The notes under the pieces: generated by a model | Seen by the model: only the letters and a program-made list of their open reading frames with translations | Database searches by the model: none | Told to the model about the DNA's origin: nothing | Assembly (NCBI RefSeq): GCF_002940205.1 | Contig: NZ_MDSK01000014.1 | Span: 52,281-116,280 of the forward strand | Length of the DNA stretch: 64,000 nt | Origin: Xanthomonas arboricola pv. guizotiae | GTDB taxonomy: Bacteria > Pseudomonadota > Gammaproteobacteria > Xanthomonadales > Xanthomonadaceae | Reading direction: 5' to 3' | Shown: positions 9,030 to 18,410 of the stretch, piece after piece | Numbering within the stretch: the first letter of the stretch is position 1 | Layout: each line of letters begins with the position of its first letter | Program-made: the position numbers and the translations under genes

Positions 9030-9380
9030 TCAGCGCTGCCGCGCAACCGCGAAACGCTGCGAGAGGTAGGCGCGAATGGCGGCCTCGTCGTCGATCACGC
9101 GGTAATGCGCAGCGGGTTTACTGCCAACCACCTCGGCATCGGTGGCGGCCAACACCAGCACCGGCAGCGATTGGTGCTGCTCGCCCAGCAGATCGACCAG
9201 CACCTGCCTTGGCCGCGGAAATGCCAGCCGCCGGATCTCCAGCCCCTGCGCAATGGCCGGGGCAATGCTGAGCAAGCCTTCGATGGCGATGCAGTCGCCG
9301 CAGTAGAAAGGGCCAGCGCCGTCGACCGCGAATGCGGTGTCGGCCAGGAATAAGGTGTCGCGCACTAACGGGTTGCTCAC
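9030..9380 (-). CDS. DUF3088 thioredoxin-fold-like protein
   Basis: A 116-residue cytosolic protein matching the DUF3088 pattern: RDTLFLADTAF, then FYCGDCIAIEGLL with a CxxC pair, then RPRQVLVDLLGEQHQSLPVLVL. The GTG at 9380 is used, with GGAG nine bases before it. The CxxC after a first beta strand and the conserved SLPVLV element suggest a glutaredoxin/thioredoxin-like fold, but no biochemical role is established. It lies 42 bp upstream of the TonB receptor in the same direction and may share its transcript; it is divergent from the AraC-type regulator. Confidence 0.75.
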   Translation of the reverse strand: MSNPLVRDTLFLADTAFAVDGAGPFYCGDCIAIEGLLSIAPAIAQGLEIRRLAFPRPRQVLVDLLGEQHQSLPVLVLAATDAEVVGSKPAAHYRVIDDEAAIRAYLSQRFAVARQR

Positions 9381-9507
9381 CGATCGCTCTCCGGGAGTGT
9401 CTGCGAACCAGCCGATGGCTCAGCTCGCATGACGAGGACCAGGCGCCATGTTGCGCAGCAGCAGGCAATGGGTGAAAGTGGCGTAAACGCCATCTATCGG
9501 TCATTTC

Positions 9508-10518
9508 ATGCCAACTTCGAAAAAACGCCTGCGTCGCGATGCGTCGCCGCCCCTGGTGGTGGTGGTCGCGTACGACCAGCTCGGCCTGTTCGAATTCGGG
9601 ATCGCCACTGAAATCTTCGGACTGCCGCGGCCGGAAGTGGGCCCGGGCTGGTATCGGTTTGCCATTGCCGCGGCCGAACCCGGCCCGCTGCGTGCGCTGG
9701 GCGAACTCCGCATCGCGGTGGATGGCGGACTCGATCTGCTCGATGCCGCCCACACCATCGTCATTCCCAGCTGGAGAGATACCAGTGCGTCGGCACCGGA
9801 TGCCCTGATCAAGGCGCTGCAACGTGCGCATAAACGCAAGACCCGGATCGTCTCGATCTGCGCCGGCGCCTTCGTGCTGGCCCAGGCGGGTCTATTGCAG
9901 GGGCGCAGGGCCACCACGCATTGGCGCAACGCGGAGGTGCTGGCCAGCCATTACCCGCAAATCACCGTCGAGCCGGGCGTGCTCTACGTCGATGAGGGCG
10001 ACATCCTGACCTCGGCCGGCAGCGCTGCAGGCATCGATCTCTGCCTGCATATCGTGCGCGCGGATTTTGGCCCGGCAGTGGCCAACCAGGTCGCCAAACG
10101 GCTGGTGATGCCGGTGCATCGCGACGGCGGGCAAGCCCAGTTCATCGAGCGCCCGGTGCCACCCATCCACGAAAGCACCCGGCTCGGGCCGCTGCTCGAG
10201 CGCATCGCCCAGGACCTCACCGCCAACCACTGTGTGGACGCGCTGGCCAGCGCGGCAGGCATGAGCCGCCGCACGTTCTTGCGCCGGTTTCAGGCCACCA
10301 CCGGCATGTCGCCGGGCAAATGGATCGTCAACGAACGGCTCAACCGTGCGCGCGAGATGCTGGAAACCTCCGGCGCCGACATCGAACAGATCGCAACGCG
10401 TTGCGGCTTCGGCTCGACCGAGACGCTCAGGCACCACTTCCGCCGCGCGCTGGCGTTATCGCCAACCCAATACCGGCGCGTGTTCGGCGGGCATCGCGAT
10501 GCTGTCGACGGGCCTTGA
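9508..10518 (+). CDS. GlxA/FtrA-type AraC-family transcriptional regulator
   Basis: A 336-residue two-domain regulator. Residues ~15-190 form a DJ-1/PfpI-like (class I glutamine amidotransferase-like) ligand domain, with SICAGAFVLAQAGLLQG carrying the nucleophile-elbow cysteine. Residues ~215-330 are an AraC DNA-binding domain with two HTH motifs (ASAAGMSRRTFLRRFQATTG and ATRCGFGSTETLRHHFRR). It is divergent from DUF3088 and the receptor, which makes those genes its likely targets. Close relatives are annotated FtrA. The inducing ligand is unknown. Confidence 0.85.
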   Translation: MPTSKKRLRRDASPPLVVVVAYDQLGLFEFGIATEIFGLPRPEVGPGWYRFAIAAAEPGPLRALGELRIAVDGGLDLLDAAHTIVIPSWRDTSASAPDALIKALQRAHKRKTRIVSICAGAFVLAQAGLLQGRRATTHWRNAEVLASHYPQITVEPGVLYVDEGDILTSAGSAAGIDLCLHIVRADFGPAVANQVAKRLVMPVHRDGGQAQFIERPVPPIHESTRLGPLLERIAQDLTANHCVDALASAAGMSRRTFLRRFQATTGMSPGKWIVNERLNRAREMLETSGADIEQIATRCGFGSTETLRHHFRRALALSPTQYRRVFGGHRDAVDGP

Positions 10519-10589
10519 ACGTGCCGGCGCAGGCGCACCAGGCGTGATCAGCGAGGCCGCGCAAGACGGCCGGGCAGCGTGCGACTGAC

Positions 10590-11351
10590 TCAGGGTTTTG
10601 CCGGGGCCGGGCTGACGTATTTCTCGCGGCGGATCTGCGCGTTCGGCAGGCCGGCTGCCTTCAACGCCTCGATGCAGCTGTCCACCATGTCCGGGTTGCC
10701 GCACAGGTAGGCGATGTCGCCCTGCGCATCGGGCGCGAACCCGGCCAGCTGCTGCTGCACGTAACCCTGCCGTACATCCGCATGCGGCTGCTCGGGCAGT
10801 GCGCGCGAAAAACACGGCACATAGCGGAACTGCGGGTGCGCATCGGCAAACGCGCGGAAGTCGTCGCCGTACAACAGCTCGGCCGGCGTGCGTGCGCCCT
10901 GCAGCAGCAGCACCTGCACGCCGCGGGTGGCGATCGCCTCGGCCAGCAGCGGCAGCATCGACCGGTACGGGGTGACGCCGGTACCGGTGGCGATCAGCAC
11001 ATAGCGCCGGTTGTGGTCGCCCGGCGGCAGGCAGAAGCGCCCGTAGGGGCCGCTGGCCTGCAACTGGTCGCCGATCTGCAGGCCTTCGAACAGCGCGGTG
11101 GCCGAACCGCCGGGCACGAAACTCACCGCGATATCCACCGCCTCGCCCGGTCCGAGTGCATGGTCGTGGATGGTCGCCAGCGAATAGCTGCGCTTGGTCG
11201 GCGTACCGTCGGCGGCATCGAAATGGATCTGGATGAACTGCCCGGGCTGGAAATCCAGCGGCTGCCCGTCGTCACGCAGGAACTGGCAGTGGGCCACGGT
11301 GGGCGCAATCATGCGCCGGTCGACAAGCTTGAGGGGGAATTGAACGGGCAC
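10590..11351 (-). CDS. Ferredoxin-NADP(+) reductase-like flavoprotein
   Basis: A 253-residue FNR-family oxidoreductase without a ferredoxin domain. The GTG at 11351 (MPVQFPLKLVDRRM) is preferred; an open frame to 11417 would place the start inside the opposite promoter. The FAD motif is KRSYSLAT (RxYS), the NAD(P)-binding motif ATGTGVTPYRSML, and YLCGNPDMV near the C terminus is the usual CGxP element. It passes electrons between NAD(P)H and a ferredoxin, flavodoxin or enzyme partner in the cytoplasm. The partner is not evident; iron release from siderophores is one possibility given the neighbourhood. Confidence 0.82.
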   Translation of the reverse strand: MPVQFPLKLVDRRMIAPTVAHCQFLRDDGQPLDFQPGQFIQIHFDAADGTPTKRSYSLATIHDHALGPGEAVDIAVSFVPGGSATALFEGLQIGDQLQASGPYGRFCLPPGDHNRRYVLIATGTGVTPYRSMLPLLAEAIATRGVQVLLLQGARTPAELLYGDDFRAFADAHPQFRYVPCFSRALPEQPHADVRQGYVQQQLAGFAPDAQGDIAYLCGNPDMVDSCIEALKAAGLPNAQIRREKYVSPAPAKP

Positions 11352-11399
11352 GAACGTATTTGGGACAGTCTGTGATCGGGGCTTGCCCCCGCGGGCTTC

Positions 11400-11405
11400 T
11401 ATAAT
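11400..11405 (+). promoter_or_regulatory. Probable -10 hexamer of the ABC exporter promoter
   Basis: A perfect TATAAT lies 48 bp upstream of the TTG start of the ABC ATPase gene. No good -35 hexamer is seen at 16-18 bp; the adjacent GC-rich stretch may indicate an activated or extended promoter. It sits in the divergent region with the FNR-like gene. Confidence 0.45.
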
Positions 11406-11452
11406 AACGGCCTGCAACTCGCTGCGCCGTCACGCTGACGCGAAGGAACATC

Positions 11453-12465
<1,013 letters not shown>

Positions 12466-12469
<4 letters not shown>

Positions 12470-13269
12470 ACGAGATCCGCACCGTGACCGAACCCACCAA
12501 CGCGCGCCGCAACTGGATTGCGCTGGGCACCATCGTGCGCCGCGAAGTGCAGCGCATCCTGCGCATCTGGGGCCAGACCCTGGTGCCGCCGGCCATCACC
12601 ATGACGCTGTACTTCCTGATCTTCGGCGGGCTGATCGGCTCGCGCGTCGGCGACATGGGCGGCTACTCGTACATGCAGTTCATCGTGCCGGGCCTGGTGA
12701 TGATGAGCGTGATCCAGAACAGCTACGGCAACATCTCCTCCAGCTTCTTCGGCGCCAAGTTCGGCCGGCATGTGGAAGAGCTGCTGGTCAGCCCGATGCC
12801 CAACTGGGTGATCCTGTGGGGCTACGTCTCCGGCGCGGTGCTGCGCGGGGTGATGGTCGGCGCGTTGGTGCTGATCATCGCGATGTTCTTCACCCCGGTG
12901 CGCATCCCGCATCCGCTGGTCACGCTGACCACGGTGTTGCTGGGCGCGACCATCTTTTCGCTGGCCGGCTTCGTCAACGCGGTCTACGCCAAGAAGTTCG
13001 ACGACGTGGCGATCGTGCCGACCTTCATCCTGACCCCGCTGACCTATCTGGGCGGCGTGTTCTATTCGGTAAAGCTGCTGCCGCCGTGGGCCGAAGCGGC
13101 CACCCACGCCAACCCGATCTTCTACATGGTCAACGCGTTCCGCTACGGCCTGCTCGGCAGCTCCGACGTGCCGATCTGGGTCGCCTACGCGCTGATGCTG
13201 GGCTTTGTCGCGGTGCTCGGCGCGCTGGCGCTGTGGTTGCTGCGGCGCGGTGTCGGGCTGCGTAGCTGA
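12466..13269 (+). CDS. ABC-2 type permease (YadH-like)
   Basis: A 267-residue integral membrane protein with six predicted helices and the ABC-2 family pattern (VRREVQRILRIWGQTLVPPAI at the N terminus; SPMPNWVILWGYVSGAVLRG in the middle; TPLTYLGGVFYS before the last helices). It starts on an ATGA overlap with the ATPase gene, so the two products are made together. It forms the membrane channel of the exporter. The substrate is unknown; relatives move lipids, glycans or drugs. Confidence 0.88.
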
Positions 13270-13320
13270 CGCCGGGCGCGGATTTCATTGGGAACGCCGG
13301 TGGCTGGCGGACGCGCTAAC

Positions 13321-13364
13321 CCCCATCCGCCCTTCGGGCACCTTCCCCCGCCTGCGGGGGAAGG
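13321..13364. repeat. REP-like palindrome upstream of the PanE-like gene
   Basis: CATCCGCCCTTCGGGCACC leads into a 9-bp-arm hairpin, CCTTCCCCC (13341-13349) with GGGGGAAGG (13356-13364). The same motif recurs at 14384-14427 and, diverged, twice in 14467-14706. Intergenic and non-coding. Confidence 0.75.
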
Positions 13365-13396
13365 CAAGACCAGATTGACTGAGGACAGATCACTTC

Positions 13397-14335
13397 ATGC
13401 GCATGCTCATTCTCGGCGCCGGCGGCACCGGCGGCTATTTCGGCGGACGCCTGGCGCAGGCCGGCGTGGACGTCACCTTCCTGGTGCGCGAGGCGCGTGC
13501 GGCGCAGCTGCAGGCCGATGGCCTGCGCATCCGCAGCCCGCTCGGCGATGCGGATCTGCCGGTGGCGCATGTCACCGCGCAGGACCTGCCGGCCCTGGTG
13601 GCGCAGCGGCCGTTCGATCTGGTGATCCTCAGCTGCAAGGCCTACGACCTGGACAGCGCGATCGAGGCGATTGCACCGGCGGTGGGCGAGCACACGACGG
13701 TGCTGCCGATCCTCAACGGCCTGCGCCATTACGCGCCGCTGGACGAGCGTTTCGGTGCGGCGCGGGTGCTGGGCGGGCTGTGCTTCATCAGTGCCGCCAA
13801 GGGCGAGCACGGCGAAATCCTGCACCTGGGCAAGCCGGCGGCGATGACCTTTGGCGAGCGCGATGGCAGCGCCGCATCGGCACGCGTGCAGGCGCTTGCG
13901 GCGGCCTGCGCGCAGGCCGGTATCGATCATGTGGCCAGCGAGCAGATCGCGCAGGAGCAGTGGATCAAGTACAGCTTCCTCACCGCGCTGGCGGCGGCCA
14001 CCTGCCTGATGCGTGCGCCGGTCGGGGCGATCGTGGCCACCGACGACGGCCGTGCGCTGATCAACGGCCTGTACAACGAATGCCTGTGGGCCGCCGATGC
14101 AGCCGGCCAGTCGATTCCGGAAGCCGCGCGCGCCAAGGCATTGCAGACGCTGTTGCAGGTCGACTCGCCGTTGAAGGCCTCGATGCTGCGCGACCTGGAA
14201 GCCGGCCAGGACGTGGAAGCGGCGCAGATCGTCGGCGACATGCTCAGGCGCGTGCGCGAGACCGGCCGCAACGCGCCGTTGTTGATGGCCGCACACGTGC
14301 ATCTGCAGGCATATCAGGTGCTGCGCCAGGCCTGA
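13397..14335 (+). CDS. 2-dehydropantoate 2-reductase-like (ApbA/PanE family)
   Basis: A 312-residue NADPH-dependent ketopantoate reductase-family enzyme. It starts with the Rossmann motif LILGAGGTGGYFGGRLA and carries LPILNGLRH (the conserved Asn-Gly), EQWIKYSFLTALAAATCLM with the catalytic lysine, and an NAPLL-containing C-terminal helical domain. The canonical reaction is ketopantoate to pantoate in CoA synthesis, but family members reduce other 2-keto acids, and no pan genes lie beside it, so the substrate is uncertain. REP-like palindromes flank it on both sides. Confidence 0.82.
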   Translation: MRMLILGAGGTGGYFGGRLAQAGVDVTFLVREARAAQLQADGLRIRSPLGDADLPVAHVTAQDLPALVAQRPFDLVILSCKAYDLDSAIEAIAPAVGEHTTVLPILNGLRHYAPLDERFGAARVLGGLCFISAAKGEHGEILHLGKPAAMTFGERDGSAASARVQALAAACAQAGIDHVASEQIAQEQWIKYSFLTALAAATCLMRAPVGAIVATDDGRALINGLYNECLWAADAAGQSIPEAARAKALQTLLQVDSPLKASMLRDLEAGQDVEAAQIVGDMLRRVRETGRNAPLLMAAHVHLQAYQVLRQA

Positions 14336-14383
14336 CGCGGCCAGAGGGACGGCACTGGTGGGCGGCGTGACGCGACGGCGCCC

Positions 14384-14427
14384 CTCATCCGCCCTTCGGG
14401 CACCTTCCCCCCGCATGCGGGGGAAGG
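14384..14427. repeat. REP-like palindrome downstream of the PanE-like gene
   Basis: The same CCCTCATCCGCCCTTCGGGC lead as at 13321, followed by CCTTCCCCCC (14403-14412), loop GCATGC and GGGGGAAGG (14419-14427). It could act as a weak terminator or mRNA stabiliser behind the gene. Confidence 0.75.
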
Positions 14428-14466
14428 GAACGGGTGGTTCCATTGCATTGATTGCATCGCTGGATG

Positions 14467-14706
14467 CCGCATCGCGCGACGCATGACCGCAGTGCCATCA
14501 CCACACAAGGCACACACCACCAATCCCTTCTCCCGCATGCGGGAGAAGGTGGCGCGAAGCGCCGGATGAGGGTGGACGCCGGCCGGAGATACCGCATCGC
14601 GCGACGCATGACCGCAGTGCCATCACCGCACAAGGCACACACCACCAATCCCTTCTCCCGCATGCGGGAGAAGGTGGCGCGCAGCGCCGGATGAGGGTGG
14701 AGGCCG
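14467..14706. repeat. Tandem 125-bp repeat, two copies, each with a REP palindrome
   Basis: Two nearly identical units start at 14467 and 14592. Each holds the perfect palindrome CCTTCTCCCGCA/TGCGGGAGAAGG (14526-14549 and 14651-14674) and a GGCGC-GAA/CAG-GCGCC hairpin followed by GGATGAGGGTGG. The few mismatches indicate recent duplication. The remaining gap to 14931 shows no gene. Confidence 0.85.
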
Positions 14707-14931
14707 GCTGGGTTGATCAGCACAAGGCTCCGTCCACGTCCCCAGGCGCGCGATGGAAACTGCAGCAACCAGGCATGGCCGCGCGCATGCCTGGCGCGAC
14801 CAACTTCCCCATCCGCCCCCGGGTGGCTACGTATAAGCCTGCAGTACACAACGCTCATCGTGTCGTTGCCTTCGCGCCATCACGACGCGGCGCCCACGAT
14901 GCTCTGCGTCCCATCGCCCGCGTCGCCATCC

Positions 14932-15447
14932 ATGAAGCTGCTCAGCCACTTGTTCCGTGCCGGTCATTTCGTGATTCTGGCGTTTTTCGTACTGTGCGCG
15001 GCCGGTCTGGTGGCGATGGCCGGGCTGGAGCTGTGGCATGGCTTTACCCCCGGCGGCGACATGGTGGTGCGCGACCGCTTCAACGTGGTGCTGGAGGCAA
15101 TCGGCCTGCTCACCGTGGCGCTGGTGACGCTGGAACTGGGCCAGACCATCTTCGAGGAAGAGATCCTGCGCGACGTCAAGGTCAGCGGCCCAACCCGCGT
15201 GCGCCGCTACCTGTCGCGGTTCTTCGTGGTAATCGTGATTGCGCTGGCGATCGAGACGCTGGTGTCGATCTTCGAGCTGATGCACGACGACCCGGCCAAG
15301 CTGCCGTATGCGGCGGCGGTGGGCCTGTGCGCGGCGCTGTTGCTGGTCGCCTGGGGCGTGTTCGTCAAGCTCAATCGCAGCGCCGAGGAGCCGGAACCCG
15401 AAGCGATGGAAGAGACCAAGCGCGAAGACCGCGAGGTCGAGGAATAA
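14932..15447 (+). CDS. Membrane protein of unknown function with charged C-terminal tail
   Basis: A 171-residue protein with four predicted transmembrane helices. Between helices 2 and 3 is TLELGQTIFEEEILRDVKVS, and the C terminus (residues ~150-171) is strongly acidic with interspersed Lys/Arg. No enzymatic motif is recognised. The ATG at 14932 begins MKLLSHLFRAGHF just before helix 1; an ATG at 14899 in the same frame is an alternative, and the open frame to 14713 runs into the repeat. It resembles phosphate-starvation PsiE-type or general GAPES-like membrane proteins only in layout. Confidence 0.6.
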   Translation: MKLLSHLFRAGHFVILAFFVLCAAGLVAMAGLELWHGFTPGGDMVVRDRFNVVLEAIGLLTVALVTLELGQTIFEEEILRDVKVSGPTRVRRYLSRFFVVIVIALAIETLVSIFELMHDDPAKLPYAAAVGLCAALLLVAWGVFVKLNRSAEEPEPEAMEETKREDREVEE

Positions 15448-15457
15448 GAGCGGCTAA

Positions 15458-15578
15458 CAAAACGTAGCGAGCAGTCGTCAGGTGGGAGTGGGCGGCGCGG
15501 AGGAACCGCAGTGTACGAGTGTTATATGCCGCACCGAGCACCGGTCGCGCCCGCCTGGCGGTGAGCGTAGTCGTTTTG
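15458..15578. repeat. R element, copy 2 (about 120 bp, MITE-like)
   Basis: CAAAACG and CGTTTTG form short terminal inverted repeats. The interior matches 3630-3748 (GCGGAGGAACCGCAG, CACGAGTG-type block, CGCGCCC-CCTGG, GGTGAGCG). Like copy 1 it lies between two convergent genes, 10 bp beyond the membrane protein stop and 18 bp before the thioesterase stop. Confidence 0.8.
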
Positions 15579-15596
15579 TCAGTTGCTCAAGCGCGG

Positions 15597-16004
15597 TCAG
15601 CTGCTGACGGCTGGCAGCGGCGGCACCGAGGTCGGCTTGCCGTCAGCATCCAGGGCGATCATCACGAAGTGCCCGCGTGTGCACAGCTCGCGCGCGCCGC
15701 TGAGCAGATCCTCGGCGATCAGCTCCACTTCCACCTTGATCGAACTGCGCCCCACCGACACCACCCGCGCGATGGTTTCCACCATCTGGCCCTGGCGGAT
15801 CGGCAGCTTGAAATCCACCTGCTCCGAGCGCGCGGTCACCACCGCACGCCGCGCATAGCGCGAGGCGGCCAGGAAGGCGGCCTTGTCCATCCACGCCAGC
15901 GCCTGCCCACCGAACAGCGTGCCCATGTGGTTGGTGTGGTTGGGGAACACGATCTCGGCCATGCGGACTTCGATCGGTGGCTGGGTCTGCAGGCTGTCTG
16001 ACAT
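15597..16004 (-). CDS. Acyl-CoA thioesterase, hotdog fold (YciA/BACH-like)
   Basis: A 135-residue single-hotdog thioesterase. The motif NHMGTLFGGQALAWMDKAAFLAA carries the Asn/His and the Gly-Gly-x-x-Leu-x-Trp-x-Asp signature with the catalytic aspartate; SEQVDFKLPIRQGQMVE and SIKVEVELIAEDL follow. It hydrolyses acyl-CoAs to free acids and CoA in the cytoplasm, usually as a hexamer. No partner genes adjoin it. Confidence 0.88.
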   Translation of the reverse strand: MSDSLQTQPPIEVRMAEIVFPNHTNHMGTLFGGQALAWMDKAAFLAASRYARRAVVTARSEQVDFKLPIRQGQMVETIARVVSVGRSSIKVEVELIAEDLLSGARELCTRGHFVMIALDADGKPTSVPPLPAVSS

Positions 16005-16164
16005 GAGGGGTTTCCAGGGAAAGGGGGCGCGTCGCGCCAGGGCGATTGCAGCAGCCCGGCGCAGACAGGATAGGCGGTCAGCCGCAGCGGCGTACGCCGG
16101 AACGACGCGCAGCGGTGATGGGCAGCCATCTTGCCGACGCGGGCGCTGTACTGCGTTTGCGCGC

Positions 16165-16216
16165 GGCTGGCGTGGGCGGCTGGCGTGGGCGGCTGGCGTG
16201 GGCGGCTGGCGTGGGC
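16165..16216. repeat. Four perfect copies of a 13-bp tandem repeat
   Basis: The unit GGCTGGCGTGGGC is repeated four times exactly (16165, 16178, 16191, 16204) and then degenerates. Thirteen is not a multiple of three and no gene covers it. It lies in the 412-bp gap 16005-16416, which otherwise shows no gene; it is a candidate variable-number locus. Confidence 0.9.
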
Positions 16217-16416
16217 GGGTGGCCGGCGGCCGGCATGCGGCGTGGCTGTCGCAGGCGTGATGGGGTTTATCGGGACGGCGGTCGCGGCCGGGGCCGCTCC
16301 TACGGGAGCATCAAGATGGCATCGCGATCACCGGGTAAGGCGGCGGCATGCAGCCACCTTTCCGATGCGATGACGTGCAGCCGCAGGCGCGCAGCCGGCT
16401 GCGCAGCCACGCTGGC

Positions 16417-16743
16417 TCAGAGGCTGGTCTTGACCGCGGTTTCCACCTGCGCGGGCGACTGGAAGCCGGGCAGGCGCGCCACCTCGCTGCCATCGCGGTA
16501 CAGCGCCAGGGTCGGGGTCTGGCGCAGGCCCAGGTCGCGGAAGAATTCCTCGCCCACCACTTCCAGCTTGACCTTCAACAAGGCCACGCCCGCAGCGGCA
16601 TCGCTGCTGGCGAACTTGTCCAGCGACATGTCGAGCATGCGGCAACCGGGGCAGTTGTCCTTGTAGAAATCCACCAGCGCGCGCGGATGCGCGGCCAGGG
16701 TCTGGGTGTAGTGCTCAGGCGACGTGACGGTAATGGTCTGCAT
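16417..16743 (-). CDS. Thioredoxin-family protein with CPGC active site, in the nrd operon
   Basis: A 108-residue thioredoxin fold with DFYKDNCPGCRMLDM (Cys31-Pro-Gly-Cys34) and cis-proline element QTPTLALYRDG. The CPGC rather than CGPC site should shift its redox potential. It is the last gene of the nrdA-nrdB-flavodoxin run and overlaps the flavodoxin gene by 29 bp, so it is probably a dedicated reductant of ribonucleotide reductase (inference). Confidence 0.82.
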   Translation of the reverse strand: MQTITVTSPEHYTQTLAAHPRALVDFYKDNCPGCRMLDMSLDKFASSDAAAGVALLKVKLEVVGEEFFRDLGLRQTPTLALYRDGSEVARLPGFQSPAQVETAVKTSL

Positions 16744-17197
16744 TGGGATCGTTCTTGCATTGGGCCAGGACTTCGTCGGTCCAGGCGGCGATGGCCTGCG
16801 CGTCGCGCTGGCCGTGGGGCATCTGTTCGATGGTCAAACGGGCAAACGGGCTGGCGAAGAACTGGGCGATGCGATGCACCGCGCCGCAAAAATACTCCTC
16901 GCCCCATTGCGTTTCGCCGGTGCCGAACACCGCGACACGCGGCGGCTTGCCCAGCGTTTGGACCAACTCGACGATGAAGCGTTTCATCTCCGCCGGCGTA
17001 CGCCCACCGTTGTCGGTCCAGCTACCAAGCAGAAACAGCTCGTACTGCCCCGGCGCATGCGGCACCTGTTCCAGCCGCTGCACGTCGGTTTCCAGCCAGG
17101 TCACCACATGCCCCGCCGCTTCGCAGCGCAACGCAACACTGCGCGCAACATCGCGCGTGTTGCCGCTCAACGATGCCAGGGCGAGCAGGATGTTCAT
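16715..17197 (-). CDS. Flavodoxin-like protein in the nrd operon
   Basis: A 160-residue FMN-binding flavodoxin-fold protein. The phosphate loop is ASLSGNTRDVA (about residues 8-18); LLGSWTDNGGRTPAEMKRF and AVFGTGETQWGEEYFCGAV provide the two flavin-contact loops. Length and loops resemble NrdI/flavodoxin proteins. It sits between nrdB and a thioredoxin gene. A role in supplying electrons to assemble or repair the NrdB tyrosyl radical cofactor is a reasonable inference, but ordinary flavodoxin activity is also possible. Confidence 0.75.
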   Translation of the reverse strand: MNILLALASLSGNTRDVARSVALRCEAAGHVVTWLETDVQRLEQVPHAPGQYELFLLGSWTDNGGRTPAEMKRFIVELVQTLGKPPRVAVFGTGETQWGEEYFCGAVHRIAQFFASPFARLTIEQMPHGQRDAQAIAAWTDEVLAQCKNDPNADHYRHVA

Positions 17198-17221
17198 GGA
17201 GTCTGGGAATGGGGAGTCGGG

Positions 17222-17285
17222 AATAGGGAATCGGAACAGCGGGACGCGTCTGCTTTCGCTCTTACCATTCCCGATTCCCTATTCT
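17222..17285. repeat. Inverted repeat between nrdB and flavodoxin genes
   Basis: GAATAGGGAATCG (17222-17234) pairs with CGATTCCCTATTC (17273-17285) across a 38-base loop containing related GAATGGGGAGTCGGG-type motifs. In the message it would form a hairpin after the nrdB stop, which could lower expression of the two downstream genes or stabilise the nrdAB part. Confidence 0.7.
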
Positions 17286-17292
17286 CTATTAC

Positions 17293-18336
17293 TCACAGAT
17301 CGTCGAAGCCGTTATCTGAATTGGTCTTCTTGTACGAGGCATTGCGCATTTCGAAGAAGTCGGTCTTGGTTTCGGTGAAGTTGTCGGCGTAGGCCTTGAT
17401 CCACGGCATCACGTTGTCGTTGGCGCCTTCGTACAGCTTCTCGATGCCGAGCATGCCGGCCATCTTGTTGGCACGGTACTTCACGTAGCGGATCATCTCG
17501 TCGACGTCGATGCCGTCGATGCCGTCCAGCACTTCGGCCGTCCACACCGTTTCCAGGTCGATCGCGTGCTCGAAGGCCTTGTGCACGTAATCGGTGAGCT
17601 GGTCGCCCTGCAGCGCCTGATTCTCGCCGATGATGGCGCGAATCAGCTCGCTGATGAACTTGGAGTGGGCCAGTTCGTCGCGGTTGATGAAGCTGATGAT
17701 CTTGCCGGTGCCGGTCATGCGGTTCTGGCGGACCAGATTGTAGAAATACGCAAAGCCGGAATAGAAGTTGATGCCTTCCAGGATCGAGGACTGGATCAGC
17801 GAACGGATCAGCGTTTCGGCCGTCTTCTCGCGCATGAAGTCTTCGTAGGCGCCCATGATCGGCGCGTTGCGCTTGATGATGGTCGGGTGCGTGCGCGCGA
17901 TTTCGAACACGCGGTTCTGGTCGGCCAGGCCGGTGATCGAGGCCAGCACGTAGCTGTAGCTCTCGTTATGGATCACTTCCTGCTGGCCGATGATGGCGGC
18001 ATTGGCATGCGCGGCCGGGTCGGTGATGTATTCGGCGACGTTGTAGATGAAACGCGTCTGCGGCGAATCCAGCGTGGCCAGCAAGCCGATGATCGAATCG
18101 TAGGCATTCTTTTCGCGCGCCGACAGCTCGTTGTACTGGCGCGCGTCGCCCTTCATGTCCACCTCGTCGGGGATCCAGAAGTTGGTCGACAGTTCCTTGT
18201 AGGCCCGATAGAAGGACGGGTACGGGATGTCGTTCCAGTTGAGGATGCCCGAGGTCTGACCGTTGATGATGCCGGTCGAACGGTTCGGGTGGCGCGGCTC
18301 AAGAATTTTGATGCGTTCAAGCGGTGTTGCGGACAT
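17293..18336 (-). CDS. nrdB: Ribonucleoside-diphosphate reductase subunit beta (class I)
   Basis: A 347-residue R2 subunit that houses the dimetal-tyrosyl radical cofactor. All six metal ligands can be read: Asp90 (LATLDSPQTR), Glu120 and His123 (QQEVIHNESY), Glu187 (ILEGINFY), Glu221 and His224 (RDELAHSKF). The radical tyrosine is Tyr127, four residues after His123 as in E. coli NrdB. The C-terminal tail ending NGFDDL docks into NrdA. It lies 179 bp downstream of nrdA, separated by several hairpins, and is followed by flavodoxin and thioredoxin genes in the same direction. Confidence 0.95.
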   Translation of the reverse strand: MSATPLERIKILEPRHPNRSTGIINGQTSGILNWNDIPYPSFYRAYKELSTNFWIPDEVDMKGDARQYNELSAREKNAYDSIIGLLATLDSPQTRFIYNVAEYITDPAAHANAAIIGQQEVIHNESYSYVLASITGLADQNRVFEIARTHPTIIKRNAPIMGAYEDFMREKTAETLIRSLIQSSILEGINFYSGFAYFYNLVRQNRMTGTGKIISFINRDELAHSKFISELIRAIIGENQALQGDQLTDYVHKAFEHAIDLETVWTAEVLDGIDGIDVDEMIRYVKYRANKMAGMLGIEKLYEGANDNVMPWIKAYADNFTETKTDFFEMRNASYKKTNSDNGFDDL

Positions 18337-18410
18337 GGGTTTCCACTCGTGTTACAGGCGTCGCGCGTACAGACAGCAACGGCGGCGCAACAAATCAATC
18401 TGGAGGAAAG

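Noticed and set aside
14467..14706. CRISPR-like array
   Set aside because: Only two units of 125 bp, without short uniform repeats or unique spacers; REP-type palindromes explain it.
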